Positions 1 through 8,671 of a DNA stretch of 52,796 bases are shown here, piece after piece (position 1 is the stretch's first letter; every line of letters begins with the position of its first letter). A program made the position numbers and the translations under genes. The notes under the pieces are model-generated. The model searched no databases and was not told the origin of the DNA. It worked only from the letters and a program-made list of their open reading frames with translations. This DNA is from Fredinandcohnia onubensis. Its GTDB lineage: Bacteria; Bacillota; Bacilli; Bacillales; Bacillaceae_L. The stretch lies in NCBI RefSeq assembly GCF_031181385.1, contig NZ_JAPSKV010000018.1:1-52796 (forward strand), written 5' to 3'.

Positions 1-5
1 CATAG

Positions 6-121
6 TCTAGTGGCGATAGCGAAGAGGTCACACCCGTTCCCATACCGAACACGGAAGTTAAGCTCTTCAGCGCCGATGGTAGTTGGGGCATTGCCCCTGT
101 GAGAGTAGGACGTCGCTAGGC
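6..121 (+). rRNA. rrf: 5S ribosomal RNA
   Basis: The sequence matches a Bacillus 5S rRNA along its whole length, including the central CCGAACACGGAAGTTAAGC block. The closing helix is formed by TCTAG at the 5' end and CTAGG at the 3' end, giving about 116 nt, the usual size. It is the last gene of an rRNA operon that lies mostly to the left of the window. The exact ends are inferred from the terminal helix. Confidence 0.96.
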
Positions 122-127
122 AACTAA

Positions 128-158
128 GAGATCAGCCGTTATGGTTGGTCTTTTTTTG
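128..158 (+). terminator. Terminator of the upstream rRNA operon
   Basis: An 8-bp stem (GATCAGCC paired with GGTTGGTC, including G-U pairs) with a 5-nt loop is followed by seven T residues. It sits just after the 5S rRNA and ends the rRNA operon transcript. Confidence 0.85.
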
Positions 159-227
159 TGTTTTAAAGATTAATTTTAGAACCATGCTGTCCGAATGAGT
201 TGATAAAGGAAACACAAGCGTTGGTTT

Positions 228-393
228 GCGGTATATCAGGAGGTTGAAAAACGATAAATGCTATACCGCAAATAGCTTAAACGGTATATTGCTATCTCGA
301 AAAACGATAAATTGTATACCAAATACAGACTAAACGGTATACCACCAAGAATCGAAAATCAATAATTGTTATACCGCAAAGCAGTTAATCATA
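228..393. repeat. Three tandem degenerate 53-bp units with inverted GGTATA arms
   Basis: Units begin at 228, 281 and 334, a period of 53 bp. Each starts with (G/A)CGGTATA and contains a complementary TATACC(GC) arm (262-269, 315-320, 370-377), so each unit could fold into a hairpin with a loop of roughly 26-28 nt. The shared core around AAAACGATAAAT is also visible. A weak fourth start (ATACCC) follows at 391. The array lies between an rRNA terminator and the csfB promoter. Its function is unknown; it may be a decayed tandem repeat or protein-binding array. Confidence 0.8.
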
Positions 394-611
394 CCCTTTT
401 GGAGATTGGGTTGGAGGAAATGGGAACGTAAAGGACTGATGCGTGCCTATATTAAGTTCTAAACAGTTTAAGTAGTAACGAAAGCTCCTTGGATTACTCC
501 TATAAAGATGCATTCAAATCTTTTTAAACTAAGACATACACAAACTAGCTCCCTTTCTTCATAGATTACTAAATAAATTAAATTATTACTGTTCGTTATT
601 TTTAAAATTGT

Positions 612-639
612 GTATACATTTTGTGAATCCGGACAAAAT
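612..639 (+). promoter_or_regulatory. Sigma-F type promoter of csfB
   Basis: GTATA (612-616), a 14-bp spacer and GGACAAAAT (631-639) fit the sigma-F pattern GYATA / GGNNANNNT at every defined position. B. subtilis csfB is known to be switched on in the forespore by sigma-F. The predicted transcript start (near 646) lies just before the GTG start at 662 and argues against the upstream ATG at 647. Confidence 0.65.
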
Positions 640-661
640 AGGAAGTATGGAGGTGGAGGCA

Positions 662-865
662 GTGAGTTCACTCGCAAATAGGAAGCATTATGGGGAAACG
701 TGTATTATATGTGAGCAAGAGAAAAAGAGAGGCATACACCTTTATACAAGATTCATTTGTTTGGATTGTGAGCAAGACATTATTCGTACGGAAACAAATG
801 ATCCAAAGTATCAATTTTATTTAGACCGGCTTAAAAAAGTTTCGACACCTGAGATATATTCATAG
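662..865 (+). CDS. csfB: Anti-sigma factor CsfB (Gin)
   Basis: A 67-aa protein strongly resembling B. subtilis CsfB/Gin, a small zinc-binding anti-sigma factor that blocks sigma-G (and also sigma-E) so that late forespore genes are not switched on early. The two CxxC pairs (CIIC and CLDC) and the block RGIHLYTRFICLDCE are present, as is the C-terminal YS. The GTG at 662 is chosen because GGAGGTGGAGG lies just before it; an in-frame ATG at 647 would fall on the predicted transcription start. In B. subtilis xpaC and yaaN follow csfB; here they are absent and a decarboxylase gene comes next. Confidence 0.9.
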   Translation: MSSLANRKHYGETCIICEQEKKRGIHLYTRFICLDCEQDIIRTETNDPKYQFYLDRLKKVSTPEIYS

Positions 866-907
866 TTTTAATGTGTCTTGCAAGCTTGTAAAACTGGTGA
901 GCGCACT

Positions 908-983
908 TTGACAGGCACATTTAATAACAACAGATAACTTGGAATTGGCTTTTGCGTTAGGTGCAATCCCAAGTTCTTACCTC
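908..983 (+). other. Possible structured leader or small RNA before the decarboxylase gene
   Basis: TTGACA at 908-913 could serve as a -35 element, though the -10 region (AGATAA near 932, 18-bp spacer) is weak. A 10-bp stem with one mismatch forms between CTTGGAATTG (938-947) and CAATCCCAAG (964-973), and a strong terminator follows at 984. A hairpin followed by a terminator upstream of a metabolic gene looks like an attenuator or a short RNA, but it may simply be the csfB 3' region. I recognise no known riboswitch class. Confidence 0.35.
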
Positions 984-1010
984 GGACCTAGTGGTATAGG
1001 TCCCTTTTTT
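984..1010 (+). terminator. Terminator between csfB and the decarboxylase gene
   Basis: A perfect 7-bp stem GGACCTA / TAGGTCC with a 6-nt loop runs into CCTTTTTT. It ends csfB transcripts and could also attenuate a transcript reading into the decarboxylase gene at 1053. Confidence 0.85.
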
Positions 1011-1052
1011 GTTTTATAATAAGTAAATTACATAGGAAAGGTCTCAATAAAT

Positions 1053-2486
1053 ATGAATCAACAACAAACTCCATTATTTGATGCACTAGACCGCCATGCG
1101 AGGAGGAAGCCTCAATCGATGCATGTTCCAGGACATAAATATGGACAAGTATTTTCGAATAAGGGATATTCCTATTTTCATAAAGTGTTAGAAATTGATG
1201 CAACTGAACTAACAGGGCTTGATGACCTACATCATCCGGAAGGCGCTATTTTTGAAAGTGAAGCATTATTAGCTGATTTGTATGGTGTGGAGAAAAGTTA
1301 TTTTTTAGTGAATGGTTCTACCGTAGGAAATTTAGCAATGATTCTTGCAGCGTGTTCATCAAAGGATACCGTTTTAGTTCAGAGAAATTCACATAAGTCC
1401 ATTTTGAACGGCTTGAAGATGGCAGGAGCTCAGCCTGTTTTTGCTAATCCTAGATATGATGATGAAGTTCAAGTAGCCTCGTTTATTTCCTTTCATACGG
1501 TAAAAGAGGCATTTAGAAAGTTTCCGAATATAAAAGCTGTTATTTTAACCAGTCCTAATTATTATGGAATGGTGAATCAAATTGAATTATCCCAGATTAT
1601 TTGTTTTGCCCATGAAAAAGGGGCGGTAGTTCTGATTGATGAAGCACATGGTGCTCATTTCTTGTTAGAAGGGTTTCCTTCATCGGCAATATCCTTAGGG
1701 GCTGACATCGTGGTGCATTCGGCACACAAGACTCTTCCGGCTATGACAATGGGCTCTTTCCTACACGTGAATAGTGAGATCATTAATCATGAAGAGGTAG
1801 AAACATATCTTCAAATATTGCAGTCTAGCAGTCCGTCTTATCCAATTATGGCATCGTTGGATCTTGCGAGGCATTATCTTGCATTACAAAAAAAGAAAGG
1901 TTCGAATACGAACATAAAACAAATCAAAGCGTTCAGACAAAAGCTAGAGGAGATTCCTCAAATAAAAGTCATCACTTCAGCCAATCCAGATATCGAAACT
2001 GATCTGTTAAAGCTAACAGTGCAATCTCAATGTGAGCTTAATGGATATCAACTCCAAAGTGCTTTTGAAGAAGAAGGACTCTTTACGGAAATGGCTGATC
2101 CAAACAATGTCTTGCTTGTGTTGCCTTTATCAGAGGCATTTGATGCTGATGGGGCTTTCTTAAAAATAAGAAATGCTGTACAGACTTATATACAAATTAA
2201 AAGGAATTTTATTGATTTGTATCATGAAACGGAGACAATTTCTACCCTTGCCCTTTGCTATAATGAAATTAAAGGGTACAATAAAAAGGTTGTTTCCTTT
2301 AAAGATGCACTTGGAAACATTTCCGGAGAAATGATTATACCGTATCCCCCTGGAATACCTGTCCTTATGGAAGGCGAACGTGTCACTAAACGACACATTG
2401 AAATCCTAAATACCTATATTGAGGCTGGTTCACATTTCCAAGGTGGAGATATGAAAGAGAAATATATAAAGATATTAGATATGTAA
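1053..2486 (+). CDS. yaaO: Orn/Lys/Arg decarboxylase family PLP enzyme (YaaO-like)
   Basis: A 477-aa fold-type I PLP enzyme of the basic amino acid decarboxylase family, in the position of B. subtilis yaaO and related to arginine decarboxylase SpeA. Visible motifs are HVPGHK (residues 24-29), DEAHGAH (196-202, with the Asp expected to bind the PLP pyridine nitrogen) and SAHKTLP, in which K226 is the expected Schiff-base lysine. The usual C-terminal decarboxylase domain ends with the PYPPGIP motif followed by a short tail. AGGAAAGG precedes the ATG. Substrate (arginine, lysine or ornithine) cannot be decided from sequence. A terminator-ended leader lies directly upstream. Confidence 0.88.
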   Translation: MNQQQTPLFDALDRHARRKPQSMHVPGHKYGQVFSNKGYSYFHKVLEIDATELTGLDDLHHPEGAIFESEALLADLYGVEKSYFLVNGSTVGNLAMILAACSSKDTVLVQRNSHKSILNGLKMAGAQPVFANPRYDDEVQVASFISFHTVKEAFRKFPNIKAVILTSPNYYGMVNQIELSQIICFAHEKGAVVLIDEAHGAHFLLEGFPSSAISLGADIVVHSAHKTLPAMTMGSFLHVNSEIINHEEVETYLQILQSSSPSYPIMASLDLARHYLALQKKKGSNTNIKQIKAFRQKLEEIPQIKVITSANPDIETDLLKLTVQSQCELNGYQLQSAFEEEGLFTEMADPNNVLLVLPLSEAFDADGAFLKIRNAVQTYIQIKRNFIDLYHETETISTLALCYNEIKGYNKKVVSFKDALGNISGEMIIPYPPGIPVLMEGERVTKRHIEILNTYIEAGSHFQGGDMKEKYIKILDM

Positions 2487-2501
2487 GGGGCTTGAATAGA
2501 A

Positions 2502-3134
2502 GTGGCTGGTTATTTTATTACGTTTGAAGGGCCTGAGGGTGCAGGTAAAACAACTGTATTAGGAATCCTCCAGGAGGAGTTTACTCGAAAAGGGTATGAT
2601 GTCATTTCTACCAGAGAACCGGGTGGAATTGATATAGCAGAGCAAATTCGTTCCGTTATTTTAGATAAAAATAATACACAAATGGATGGGCGTACAGAGG
2701 CACTTTTATATGCGGCTTCGCGTCGTCAACATTTAGTGGAGAAAGTCATTCCCGCATTAGAACAAGGGAAAATTGTTTTATGTGACCGCTTTGTTGATAG
2801 TTCACTAGCCTATCAAGGGTATGCACGCGGACTTGGAATCGATGAAGTTTTATCTATTAATGAATTTGCTATTAATGGATTAATGCCATCATTAACTCTT
2901 TTCTTTGATATTAAGCCTGAAAAAGGGTTAACAAGAATTGGAAAGAATGACGAAAGGGAAGTTAATCGACTTGATCTTGAGAATCTTTCCTTCCACCAAA
3001 AAGTTTATGATGGTTATTTAAAGGTTGCAGATCGTTTTAAGGATCGCTTTTATACCATAAATGCTGAAAGTTCGCTTGATGTTGTGGCAAAGGAAGCATT
3101 TGAAATTATTGAATCGCATTTGAATAACAAATAA
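2502..3134 (+). CDS. tmk: Thymidylate kinase
   Basis: A 210-aa dTMP kinase making dTDP for DNA synthesis. The P-loop GPEGAGKTT begins at residue 10, the DRF motif is at residues 95-97, and the following SLAYQG is typical of the family. The lid region [14 protein letters not shown] lies near residues 145-160. Translation starts at GTG 2502 with AAGGGG overlapping the stop of the decarboxylase gene 15 bp upstream, so the two genes are probably co-transcribed. Confidence 0.96.
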   Translation: MAGYFITFEGPEGAGKTTVLGILQEEFTRKGYDVISTREPGGIDIAEQIRSVILDKNNTQMDGRTEALLYAASRRQHLVEKVIPALEQGKIVLCDRFVDSSLAYQGYARGLGIDEVLSINEFAINGLMPSLTLFFDIKPEKGLTRIGKNDEREVNRLDLENLSFHQKVYDGYLKVADRFKDRFYTINAESSLDVVAKEAFEIIESHLNNK

Positions 3135-3146
3135 TCCTATGAATTG

Positions 3147-3180
3147 CCTCAAAAGTCTGATGATTTTTGAGGTTTTTATT
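3147..3180 (+). terminator. Terminator after tmk
   Basis: CCTCAAAA pairs with TTTTGAGG across a short loop and is followed by a T-rich tail. It separates the decarboxylase-tmk unit from the darA operon. Confidence 0.8.
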
Positions 3181-3295
3181 TTCGTTCTGGCTATACTTGT
3201 TATAGAATAAAGACAGCATGGATATTCGCACAAATAGTTACCAAATTTCGTAATATGAAGGAACAAGTAAAAGTGATAAAATAAAGGGAGGCTAA

Positions 3296-3628
<333 letters not shown>

Positions 3629-3648
3629 GTAGGTGTGACTATTAGTTC

Positions 3649-4089
3649 ATGAAAATAAACCAGGATTTTCGCGTAAATATAGATAAGAATCAACCTAACC
3701 AATCCAATAAAGTTTCGGGAAATGTGAACTTTAGTAAATTTGTTCATCAGGAAGAAAATAAACTTCAAATGGAGCAATTGACGAAGCTGCTTTCTCAAAT
3801 TGACATGGCGGGAGAACGACTCTCTCGCTCTCAAACCTTTCAGGATTTGGCTTCCTATAAATCCCTTGTAAAGCGTTTTATCCATGAGGCCGTTGAATAC
3901 GGAATGGATATAAAGCAGTCCCATAGTTGGAATTTTAATGGACAAGGGAGAACACATAAACTTGTTGAGGAAATTGACAAGGAATTATTGGATTTAACCG
4001 AACAAATGGTTGACCAAGAAAAAGGGTCAATCGATATTCTTGGAAAAGTTGGATTTATAAAGGGATTATTAATCAACTTGTATACGTGA
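3649..4089 (+). CDS. yaaR: YaaR family protein (DUF327)
   Basis: A 146-aa soluble, helix-rich protein matching the B. subtilis YaaR / DUF327 family in position and length. No catalytic motif, signal peptide or membrane segment is visible. The conserved-looking part is the block around FIHEAVEYGMDIKQSHSW (near residues 77-95). It lies 20 bp after darA and 15 bp before holB, always in this neighbourhood in Bacillus; its function is unknown. Confidence 0.88.
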   Translation: MKINQDFRVNIDKNQPNQSNKVSGNVNFSKFVHQEENKLQMEQLTKLLSQIDMAGERLSRSQTFQDLASYKSLVKRFIHEAVEYGMDIKQSHSWNFNGQGRTHKLVEEIDKELLDLTEQMVDQEKGSIDILGKVGFIKGLLINLYT

Positions 4090-4104
4090 TTGAAAGAGTG
4101 ATGT

Positions 4105-5112
4105 ATGGTGGAAAAAACATGGGAACAACTTCAGGAATATCAGCCACTGGTTTTAAAGATGGTTGAAAATAGTCTCAAGAAGAACAGAGTGGCCCATGCT
4201 TACTTATTTGAGGGAAGCCGAGGTACAGGTAAAAAAGAAGTCGGCTTTCTTTTGGCAAAGAGTCTTTTCTGTCAGCATCCTGTTGAGTACAAACCTTGTA
4301 ATGAATGTACGAATTGCCGCAGAATTTCATCGGGCAACCATCCTGATTTTCATGTCATCGAGCCAGATGGTCTATCGATTAAAAAGTGGCAAATTCAAGC
4401 GTTGCAGGAAGAGTTTTCAAAAACGGGCGTGGAATCGAATCGTAAAGTTTATGTAATTAACCATGCTGATAAAATGACAACAAATGCTGCAAATAGTTTG
4501 CTAAAGTTTCTTGAAGAGCCAACAAGCCAAACAGTGGCTATCTTGCTAACTGAGCAGATCCATCGGATTTTGAATACGATTCTGTCTAGATGCCAAATTT
4601 TATCATTTCGGCCTCTTGCTCCAAAGGTGATTTCTGAGAGACTCATTGATGAAGGGATCTCTCCTACTATGGCTTCCCTTGTTGCTCATACAACGAATAA
4701 TTTGGAAGAGGCACGTGAGCTAAGTACGGATACTTGGTTTGGACAGTCCCGTTCAATAGTGTTACAATTATATGAAGTAATCAATACAAGGCCAACTCAC
4801 GCTTTCTTTTTTTTGCAGGACCAATGGTTACCTCATTTTAAAGAGAAAGAGCAACTTAGCTTTGGTTTAGATATATTATTGCTTATTTATAAGGATTTAT
4901 TATATATACAGCTGGGTGATGAAGAAAAGCTTATCTTTCATGACCAGATTACTAGCTTTAAACAATATGCACTTAAGACGTCTACTAGACGTGTAAGTGA
5001 TCAGATAGCAACGGTTTTAGAGGCGAAGCGTCGTCTATACACCAACATGAACCCACATTTATTAATGGAGCAATTGGTAATAAAGTTACAGGAGGGATAT
5101 AAGCTTGTATGA
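4105..5112 (+). CDS. holB: DNA polymerase III delta' subunit
   Basis: A 335-aa clamp-loader subunit of the AAA+ type. The P-loop is the variant GSRGTGKKE (near residues 38-46). The four-cysteine zinc module is CQHPVEYKPCNECTNC (near residues 56-71), and a sensor-like LKFLEEPTSQT block follows at about residue 132. With DnaX and HolA it loads the sliding clamp. The next gene, ricT, begins inside its last codons with an 8-bp overlap, indicating coupled translation. Confidence 0.95.
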   Translation: MVEKTWEQLQEYQPLVLKMVENSLKKNRVAHAYLFEGSRGTGKKEVGFLLAKSLFCQHPVEYKPCNECTNCRRISSGNHPDFHVIEPDGLSIKKWQIQALQEEFSKTGVESNRKVYVINHADKMTTNAANSLLKFLEEPTSQTVAILLTEQIHRILNTILSRCQILSFRPLAPKVISERLIDEGISPTMASLVAHTTNNLEEARELSTDTWFGQSRSIVLQLYEVINTRPTHAFFFLQDQWLPHFKEKEQLSFGLDILLLIYKDLLYIQLGDEEKLIFHDQITSFKQYALKTSTRRVSDQIATVLEAKRRLYTNMNPHLLMEQLVIKLQEGYKLV

Positions 5113-5932
5113 TGTAGTTGGTGTACGCTTTAAAAAAGCGGGAAAAATATATTACTTTGATCCAAACGGTTTTACAATTCCTGACGGTGAATATGTCATT
5201 GTAGAAACGGTCAGAGGAATTGAGTTTGGCAAGGTTGTCATAAATAAAAAACAAGTCGATGAAAATGACATCGTACTTCCGTTAAAAAAGGTCATCCGCA
5301 TTGCGGATTCTAAGGATAAATTAATTGTAGAGGAAAATAAGCAAGCTGCTATAGAGGCGTATAATGTGTGTCAAGGAAAGGTTGTTGAACACAGCCTTGA
5401 TATGAAGCTTGTTGATGTTGAATATACGTTTGATAGAAATAAAGTGATCTTCTATTTTACAGCAGATGGTCGAGTTGATTTCCGAGAGTTAGTGAAAGAT
5501 TTAGCGGCAATCTTCCGTACAAGAATCGAGTTAAGGCAAATAGGGGTACGTGATGAAGCCAAGATGCTTGGTGGAATTGGTCCATGTGGAAGAATGCTTT
5601 GTTGCTCGACCTTCTTAGGGGATTTTGAGCCTGTTTCAATCAAAATGGCGAAAGATCAAAATCTGTCACTGAACCCTACTAAAATATCAGGTTTATGCGG
5701 CCGATTAATGTGCTGTCTAAAATACGAGAACGATGAGTATGAAAGTGCAAAAGAACAGCTTCCAGACCTTGGTGAAATGATTGAAACAACTAGTGGAAAA
5801 GCGAAGGTTGTCGGGCTCAATATTTTAGAACGAGTACTACAGCTAGAATTAGTAGGTCGTGAACGTGTAGTTGAATATACGTGGGAGGAACTACTGAAAG
5901 AAGGAGCGATTTCGATTCAAGCCACAGAATAA
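5105..5932 (+). CDS. ricT: Regulatory iron-sulfur protein RicT (YaaT)
   Basis: A 275-aa PSP1-domain protein. In B. subtilis RicT works with RicA and RicF (the Y-complex), which carries [4Fe-4S] clusters and promotes sporulation, competence and RNase Y-dependent mRNA processing. The expected cysteine motifs are present: GPCGRMLCC (C161, C166, C167) and GLCGRLMCC (C198, C203, C204). The start is TTG at 5105 with AGGAGGGAT just upstream, overlapping the end of holB. No frameshift or missing cysteine is seen. Confidence 0.94.
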   Translation: MYDVVGVRFKKAGKIYYFDPNGFTIPDGEYVIVETVRGIEFGKVVINKKQVDENDIVLPLKKVIRIADSKDKLIVEENKQAAIEAYNVCQGKVVEHSLDMKLVDVEYTFDRNKVIFYFTADGRVDFRELVKDLAAIFRTRIELRQIGVRDEAKMLGGIGPCGRMLCCSTFLGDFEPVSIKMAKDQNLSLNPTKISGLCGRLMCCLKYENDEYESAKEQLPDLGEMIETTSGKAKVVGLNILERVLQLELVGRERVVEYTWEELLKEGAISIQATE

Positions 5933-5945
5933 CGAGGTGGAATGC

Positions 5946-6299
5946 GTGGACAAAAAAGATATTTTTGAATCTGTTAGTAGTATGGAGAAACAAATTGGCA
6001 ATCTGTATACTCAACTAGGAGAATTGAAAGAACATCTTGGGCAATTACTTGAAGAGAATCATAATTTGAAAATGGAGAATGACCTTTTACGTCGTCGACT
6101 TGATCAATCCATTTTAAAGAAAAAAGCAGAAAAAGCTGACAAGGCTTTACAAGAAGCAAAGCAAGTTGATATTGGTGAGGGATATGATAACTTAGCAAGA
6201 CTCTATCAGGAAGGTTTCCATATTTGTAATGTTCATTATGGAAGTGTCCGTACTGAGGGTGACTGTTTATTTTGTCTCTCCTTTTTAAATAAGAAATAG
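5946..6299 (+). CDS. yabA: Replication initiation control protein YabA
   Basis: A 117-aa negative regulator of replication initiation that bridges DnaA and the DnaN clamp. The N-terminal half (about residues 10-65) is a leucine-rich coiled coil. The C-terminal zinc module holds [17 protein letters not shown], the end of the family's conserved C-H-C-C set. GTG at 5946 is preferred over the in-frame GTG at 5937 because it gives the family N-terminus MDKKD and stands 5 nt after GAGGTGG. Confidence 0.94.
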   Translation: MDKKDIFESVSSMEKQIGNLYTQLGELKEHLGQLLEENHNLKMENDLLRRRLDQSILKKKAEKADKALQEAKQVDIGEGYDNLARLYQEGFHICNVHYGSVRTEGDCLFCLSFLNKK

Positions 6300-6301
6300 G
6301 T

Positions 6302-6327
6302 CCTTTCCGATTAGGAGAGGGCTTTTT
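6302..6327 (+). terminator. Terminator after yabA
   Basis: CCTTTCC pairs with GGAGAGG (one G-U pair) over a 5-nt loop, followed by GCTTTTTC. It closes the darA-yabA operon. Confidence 0.78.
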
Positions 6328-6352
6328 CATTTCTAAACAATACGTTTATAAT
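6325..6352 (+). promoter_or_regulatory. Probable sigma-A promoter of yabB
   Basis: A consensus -10 TATAAT lies at 6347-6352. The -35 candidate TTTCAT (6325-6330, 16-bp spacer) is weak and overlaps the yabA terminator tail. The position fits transcription of yabB-yazA-rsmI. Confidence 0.45.
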
Positions 6353-6389
6353 ATGATATAGATAATCATAGGGAAGGAAACAGAATGCA

Positions 6390-7133
6390 ATGGTTCAATT
6401 ATATGATGATGAGAGATTAGATCATTTATTAGCGGAAAACTTAAGAATCATCCAAAGCCCTTCTGTATTTGCTTTTTCATTGGATACGGTACTGCTGGCG
6501 CGATTTGTGTATGTGCCCATTCAAAAAGGAAAAATCATTGACTTATGTACAGGCAATGGAGTTATTCCATTGCTATTAAGTAGACGATCAAAAGCAGAAA
6601 TTACAGGTGTTGAAATTCAAGAGCGGATTTATGACATGGCCAAAAGAAATATTGAATACAATGAGCTTTCTACTCAACTTTCGGTTATTCACGGTGATGT
6701 TAAGGACATGCCTGATTCGCTAGGTCGAGGAAAGTTCGATGTGGTAACCTGCAACCCGCCATATTTTCCAACACCAAAGGCGGATGAAATGAATCAAAAT
6801 GAATACATTAGGATTGCTCGCCATGAAATTTATTGCACATTAGAGGATGTCGTTCGTGTAAGTAGCCAATTGGTAAAGCAAGGAGGAAAGGTTGCGTTCG
6901 TTCATCGACCAGGCCGATTAATGGATATACTAACCTTAATGAGACAATATCGAATAGAGCCAAAGCGCTTGCAATTTGTCCATCCAAGACTTGGTAAAGA
7001 AGCGAACACTATCTTGGTTGAAGGGATTAAGTTCGGAAATGCAGACCTGAAAATTTTACCGCCTTTATATATATATGATGAGAAGAATGAGTATACAAAA
7101 GAGATAAGGAAAATCCTCTATGGAGACGAGTAA
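6390..7133 (+). CDS. yabB: tRNA1(Val) adenine-N6 methyltransferase-like protein (YabB)
   Basis: A 247-aa class I SAM-dependent methyltransferase. The SAM-binding loop is [12 protein letters not shown] (near residue 48) and the catalytic NPPYF motif (near residue 122) is typical of enzymes methylating an exocyclic amino group. The family includes TrmN6, which makes m6A37 in tRNA1(Val), but the substrate here is inferred. The ATG at 6390 has a GGAAGG site somewhat far upstream. The last 14 bp overlap yazA. Confidence 0.88.
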   Translation: MVQLYDDERLDHLLAENLRIIQSPSVFAFSLDTVLLARFVYVPIQKGKIIDLCTGNGVIPLLLSRRSKAEITGVEIQERIYDMAKRNIEYNELSTQLSVIHGDVKDMPDSLGRGKFDVVTCNPPYFPTPKADEMNQNEYIRIARHEIYCTLEDVVRVSSQLVKQGGKVAFVHRPGRLMDILTLMRQYRIEPKRLQFVHPRLGKEANTILVEGIKFGNADLKILPPLYIYDEKNEYTKEIRKILYGDE

Positions 7134-7419
7134 ACATTATTTTTATGTCGTAGAGTGTAAGGATGGAAGCTTCTATGCAGGCTACACAACTGATATTGAG
7201 GAGCGTTTGAAAAAGCACAACGAGGGTAAAGGGGCCAAATATACAAGAGGAAGAGGTCCCATTACTCTCTTATTTTCACAGGAATTTGATACTAAGGAAG
7301 AAGCAATGCGTGCAGAATATAGATTTAAACGACTGAAGCGGCCTGAGAAAGAACGGTTGCTTGCTATGGAAAGTGGGGAGCGATATGTGGCAGCAAAAAA
7401 GCTTTCAACCAAATTATGA
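7120..7419 (+). CDS. yazA: GIY-YIG domain protein YazA
   Basis: A 99-aa single-domain GIY-YIG nuclease-fold protein. The motif reads [18 protein letters not shown], with the GIY/YIG positions partly replaced (YVV and YAG, as is common in this subfamily). The following ...[10 protein letters not shown] and the Glu near residue 65 fit the UvrC/UPF0213 family. It is nested between yabB and rsmI with overlaps at both ends. No cellular role is established. Confidence 0.9.
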   Translation: METSKHYFYVVECKDGSFYAGYTTDIEERLKKHNEGKGAKYTRGRGPITLLFSQEFDTKEEAMRAEYRFKRLKRPEKERLLAMESGERYVAAKKLSTKL

Positions 7420-8260
7420 ATATGGAACTTTATATCTCGTTCCGACCCCGATTGGGAACTTGGAAGATATGACTTTTCGGGCAATTAAAACGTTGAAAGA
7501 ATCAGCAGTTATTGCGGCAGAGGATACAAGGCAAACAAGGAAACTTTGCAATCACTTTGAAATTGAAACGCCGGTTATAAGCTATCATGAACATAATAAA
7601 AAGGTGAGTGGCGAAAAAATTCTTTCCTTCTTGCGTGAAGGAAAAGATGTGGCAATTGTAAGTGATGCCGGGATGCCGACAATTTCTGATCCGGGCTATG
7701 AAATGGTTGTAGAAGCTGTTCAGGAGAAGATGTATGTCGTTCCTCTGCCAGGTGCAAATGCGGCATTAACCTCATTGATAGCCTCGGGACTTGGTACACA
7801 ACCCTTTTATTTTTATGGGTTTTTAGACCGAAATAAGAAGACGAAACGAAAGCAACTGGAGAGTTTAGTAAATATACAAGCGACACTGCTTTTTTATGAA
7901 GCTCCACATCGTTTAAAAGAAACACTAAAGATTATGAGAGAGATACTTGGAAATCGTAAAGTGACAGTTTCCCGTGAATTAACCAAGAAATTTGAGGAGT
8001 TTATTCGTGGTGATTTAGACGAAATTCTTACTTGGTCAGAGGAGGATACCGTTCGCGGTGAGTTCTGTCTTGTTGTAGAGGGATCGCAGCAAGGTGAAGA
8101 AGAGGCTTTGGAGGCTTGGTGGGAAGAGCTATCGATTGAACATCATGTCAATCATTATGTTGAGACGGAGTCAATGACAACGAAAGAAGCAATTAAACAA
8201 GTTGCAAAAGACCGAAATCAGCAAAAGAGAGAAATTTACCAAGAATACCATGGTTTATAG
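7385..8260 (+). CDS. rsmI: 16S rRNA 2'-O-ribose C1402 methyltransferase
   Basis: A 291-aa SPOUT-unrelated, tetrapyrrole-methylase-fold enzyme that modifies the P-site cytidine C1402 of 16S rRNA. Typical motifs are [13 protein letters not shown] near the start, [10 protein letters not shown], the SAM-binding [12 protein letters not shown] (near residues 93-104) and [13 protein letters not shown] 7385 is preferred over earlier in-frame starts because GTGGGGAG stands 5 nt before it and the protein then starts MWQQKSF. It overlaps the last 35 bp of yazA. Confidence 0.94.
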   Translation: MWQQKSFQPNYEYGTLYLVPTPIGNLEDMTFRAIKTLKESAVIAAEDTRQTRKLCNHFEIETPVISYHEHNKKVSGEKILSFLREGKDVAIVSDAGMPTISDPGYEMVVEAVQEKMYVVPLPGANAALTSLIASGLGTQPFYFYGFLDRNKKTKRKQLESLVNIQATLLFYEAPHRLKETLKIMREILGNRKVTVSRELTKKFEEFIRGDLDEILTWSEEDTVRGEFCLVVEGSQQGEEEALEAWWEELSIEHHVNHYVETESMTTKEAIKQVAKDRNQQKREIYQEYHGL

Positions 8261-8265
8261 AATAG

Positions 8266-8296
8266 AAAAAAGCTTCTCAAATCGAGAAGCTTTTCG
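8266..8296. terminator. Bidirectional terminator between rsmI and abrB
   Basis: AGCTTCTC (8271-8278) and GAGAAGCT (8284-8291) form a strong hairpin flanked by A-tracts on the left and T-tracts on the right, so it can stop both the rightward rsmI transcript and the leftward abrB transcript. Confidence 0.88.
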
Positions 8297-8307
8297 TCTA
8301 TCATTTA

Positions 8308-8592
8308 TTATTTTACAACTGTTAGATTGTTTTGAAGCTCTTTAAGGATTTGTTCTGCACCTTCGCGGCTAAGAACAATCTTGCCATTAGCAAGTGTGAA
8401 ATTATCATCTGAAATTTCACCAGTTACTTGACAAGTCATATTTGGCTTGTATTTCTTTAAAATAATTCTGTCGTCGTCAACATAAATTTCTAGTGCATCT
8501 TTTTCAGCGATGTCTAATGTACGACGAAGCTCGATAGGAATAACCACACGACCTAACTCATCAACTTTACGAACAATACCTGTAGATTTCAT
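8308..8592 (-). CDS. abrB: Transition-state regulator AbrB
   Basis: A 94-aa DNA-binding regulator of post-exponential genes. The N-terminal swapped-hairpin domain MKSTGIVRKVDELGRVVIP...RRTLDI is nearly that of B. subtilis AbrB. The C-terminal part ends EQILKELQNNLTV. A single Cys (C54, in MTCQV) is in the usual place. It is one of the few minus-strand genes of the window. Two regulators in the window (AbrB here, SpoVT at 28037) share this fold, and spoVG at 19346 is the classic AbrB target. Confidence 0.97.
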   Translation of the reverse strand: MKSTGIVRKVDELGRVVIPIELRRTLDIAEKDALEIYVDDDRIILKKYKPNMTCQVTGEISDDNFTLANGKIVLSREGAEQILKELQNNLTVVK

Positions 8593-8648
8593 TTCTTTTT
8601 TCTCCTCTCAATAATTTTATTATTATTTATCTCTCTATATCGTCAATT

Positions 8649-8656
8649 TTCGACAA
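8649..8656 (-). promoter_or_regulatory. Spo0A box downstream of the abrB promoter
   Basis: TTGTCGAA on the minus strand matches the 0A box TGNCGAA. It lies just downstream of the -10 of the abrB promoter, the position used by Spo0A~P to repress abrB in B. subtilis. Confidence 0.7.
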
Positions 8657-8671
8657 ATTGATTTCTAGATA

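Larger units (their letters stand above)
122..661. other. Gene-free spacer between rRNA operon and csfB
   Basis: This 540-bp stretch holds the rRNA terminator, three tandem degenerate 53-bp repeats (228-393) and the csfB promoter (612-639). Between about 395 and 605 I see AT-rich sequence with no convincing gene or structured element. Short ORFs here lack ribosome sites and family resemblance. Confidence 0.7.

Noticed and set aside
228-393. CRISPR array
   Set aside because: Only three degenerate units, repeats not identical, no distinct spacers, and no cas genes nearby.
7120-7419. yazA as part of a homing endonuclease or mobile intron
   Set aside because: It is the short single-domain UPF0213 type embedded in a conserved operon, not an intron-borne nuclease.
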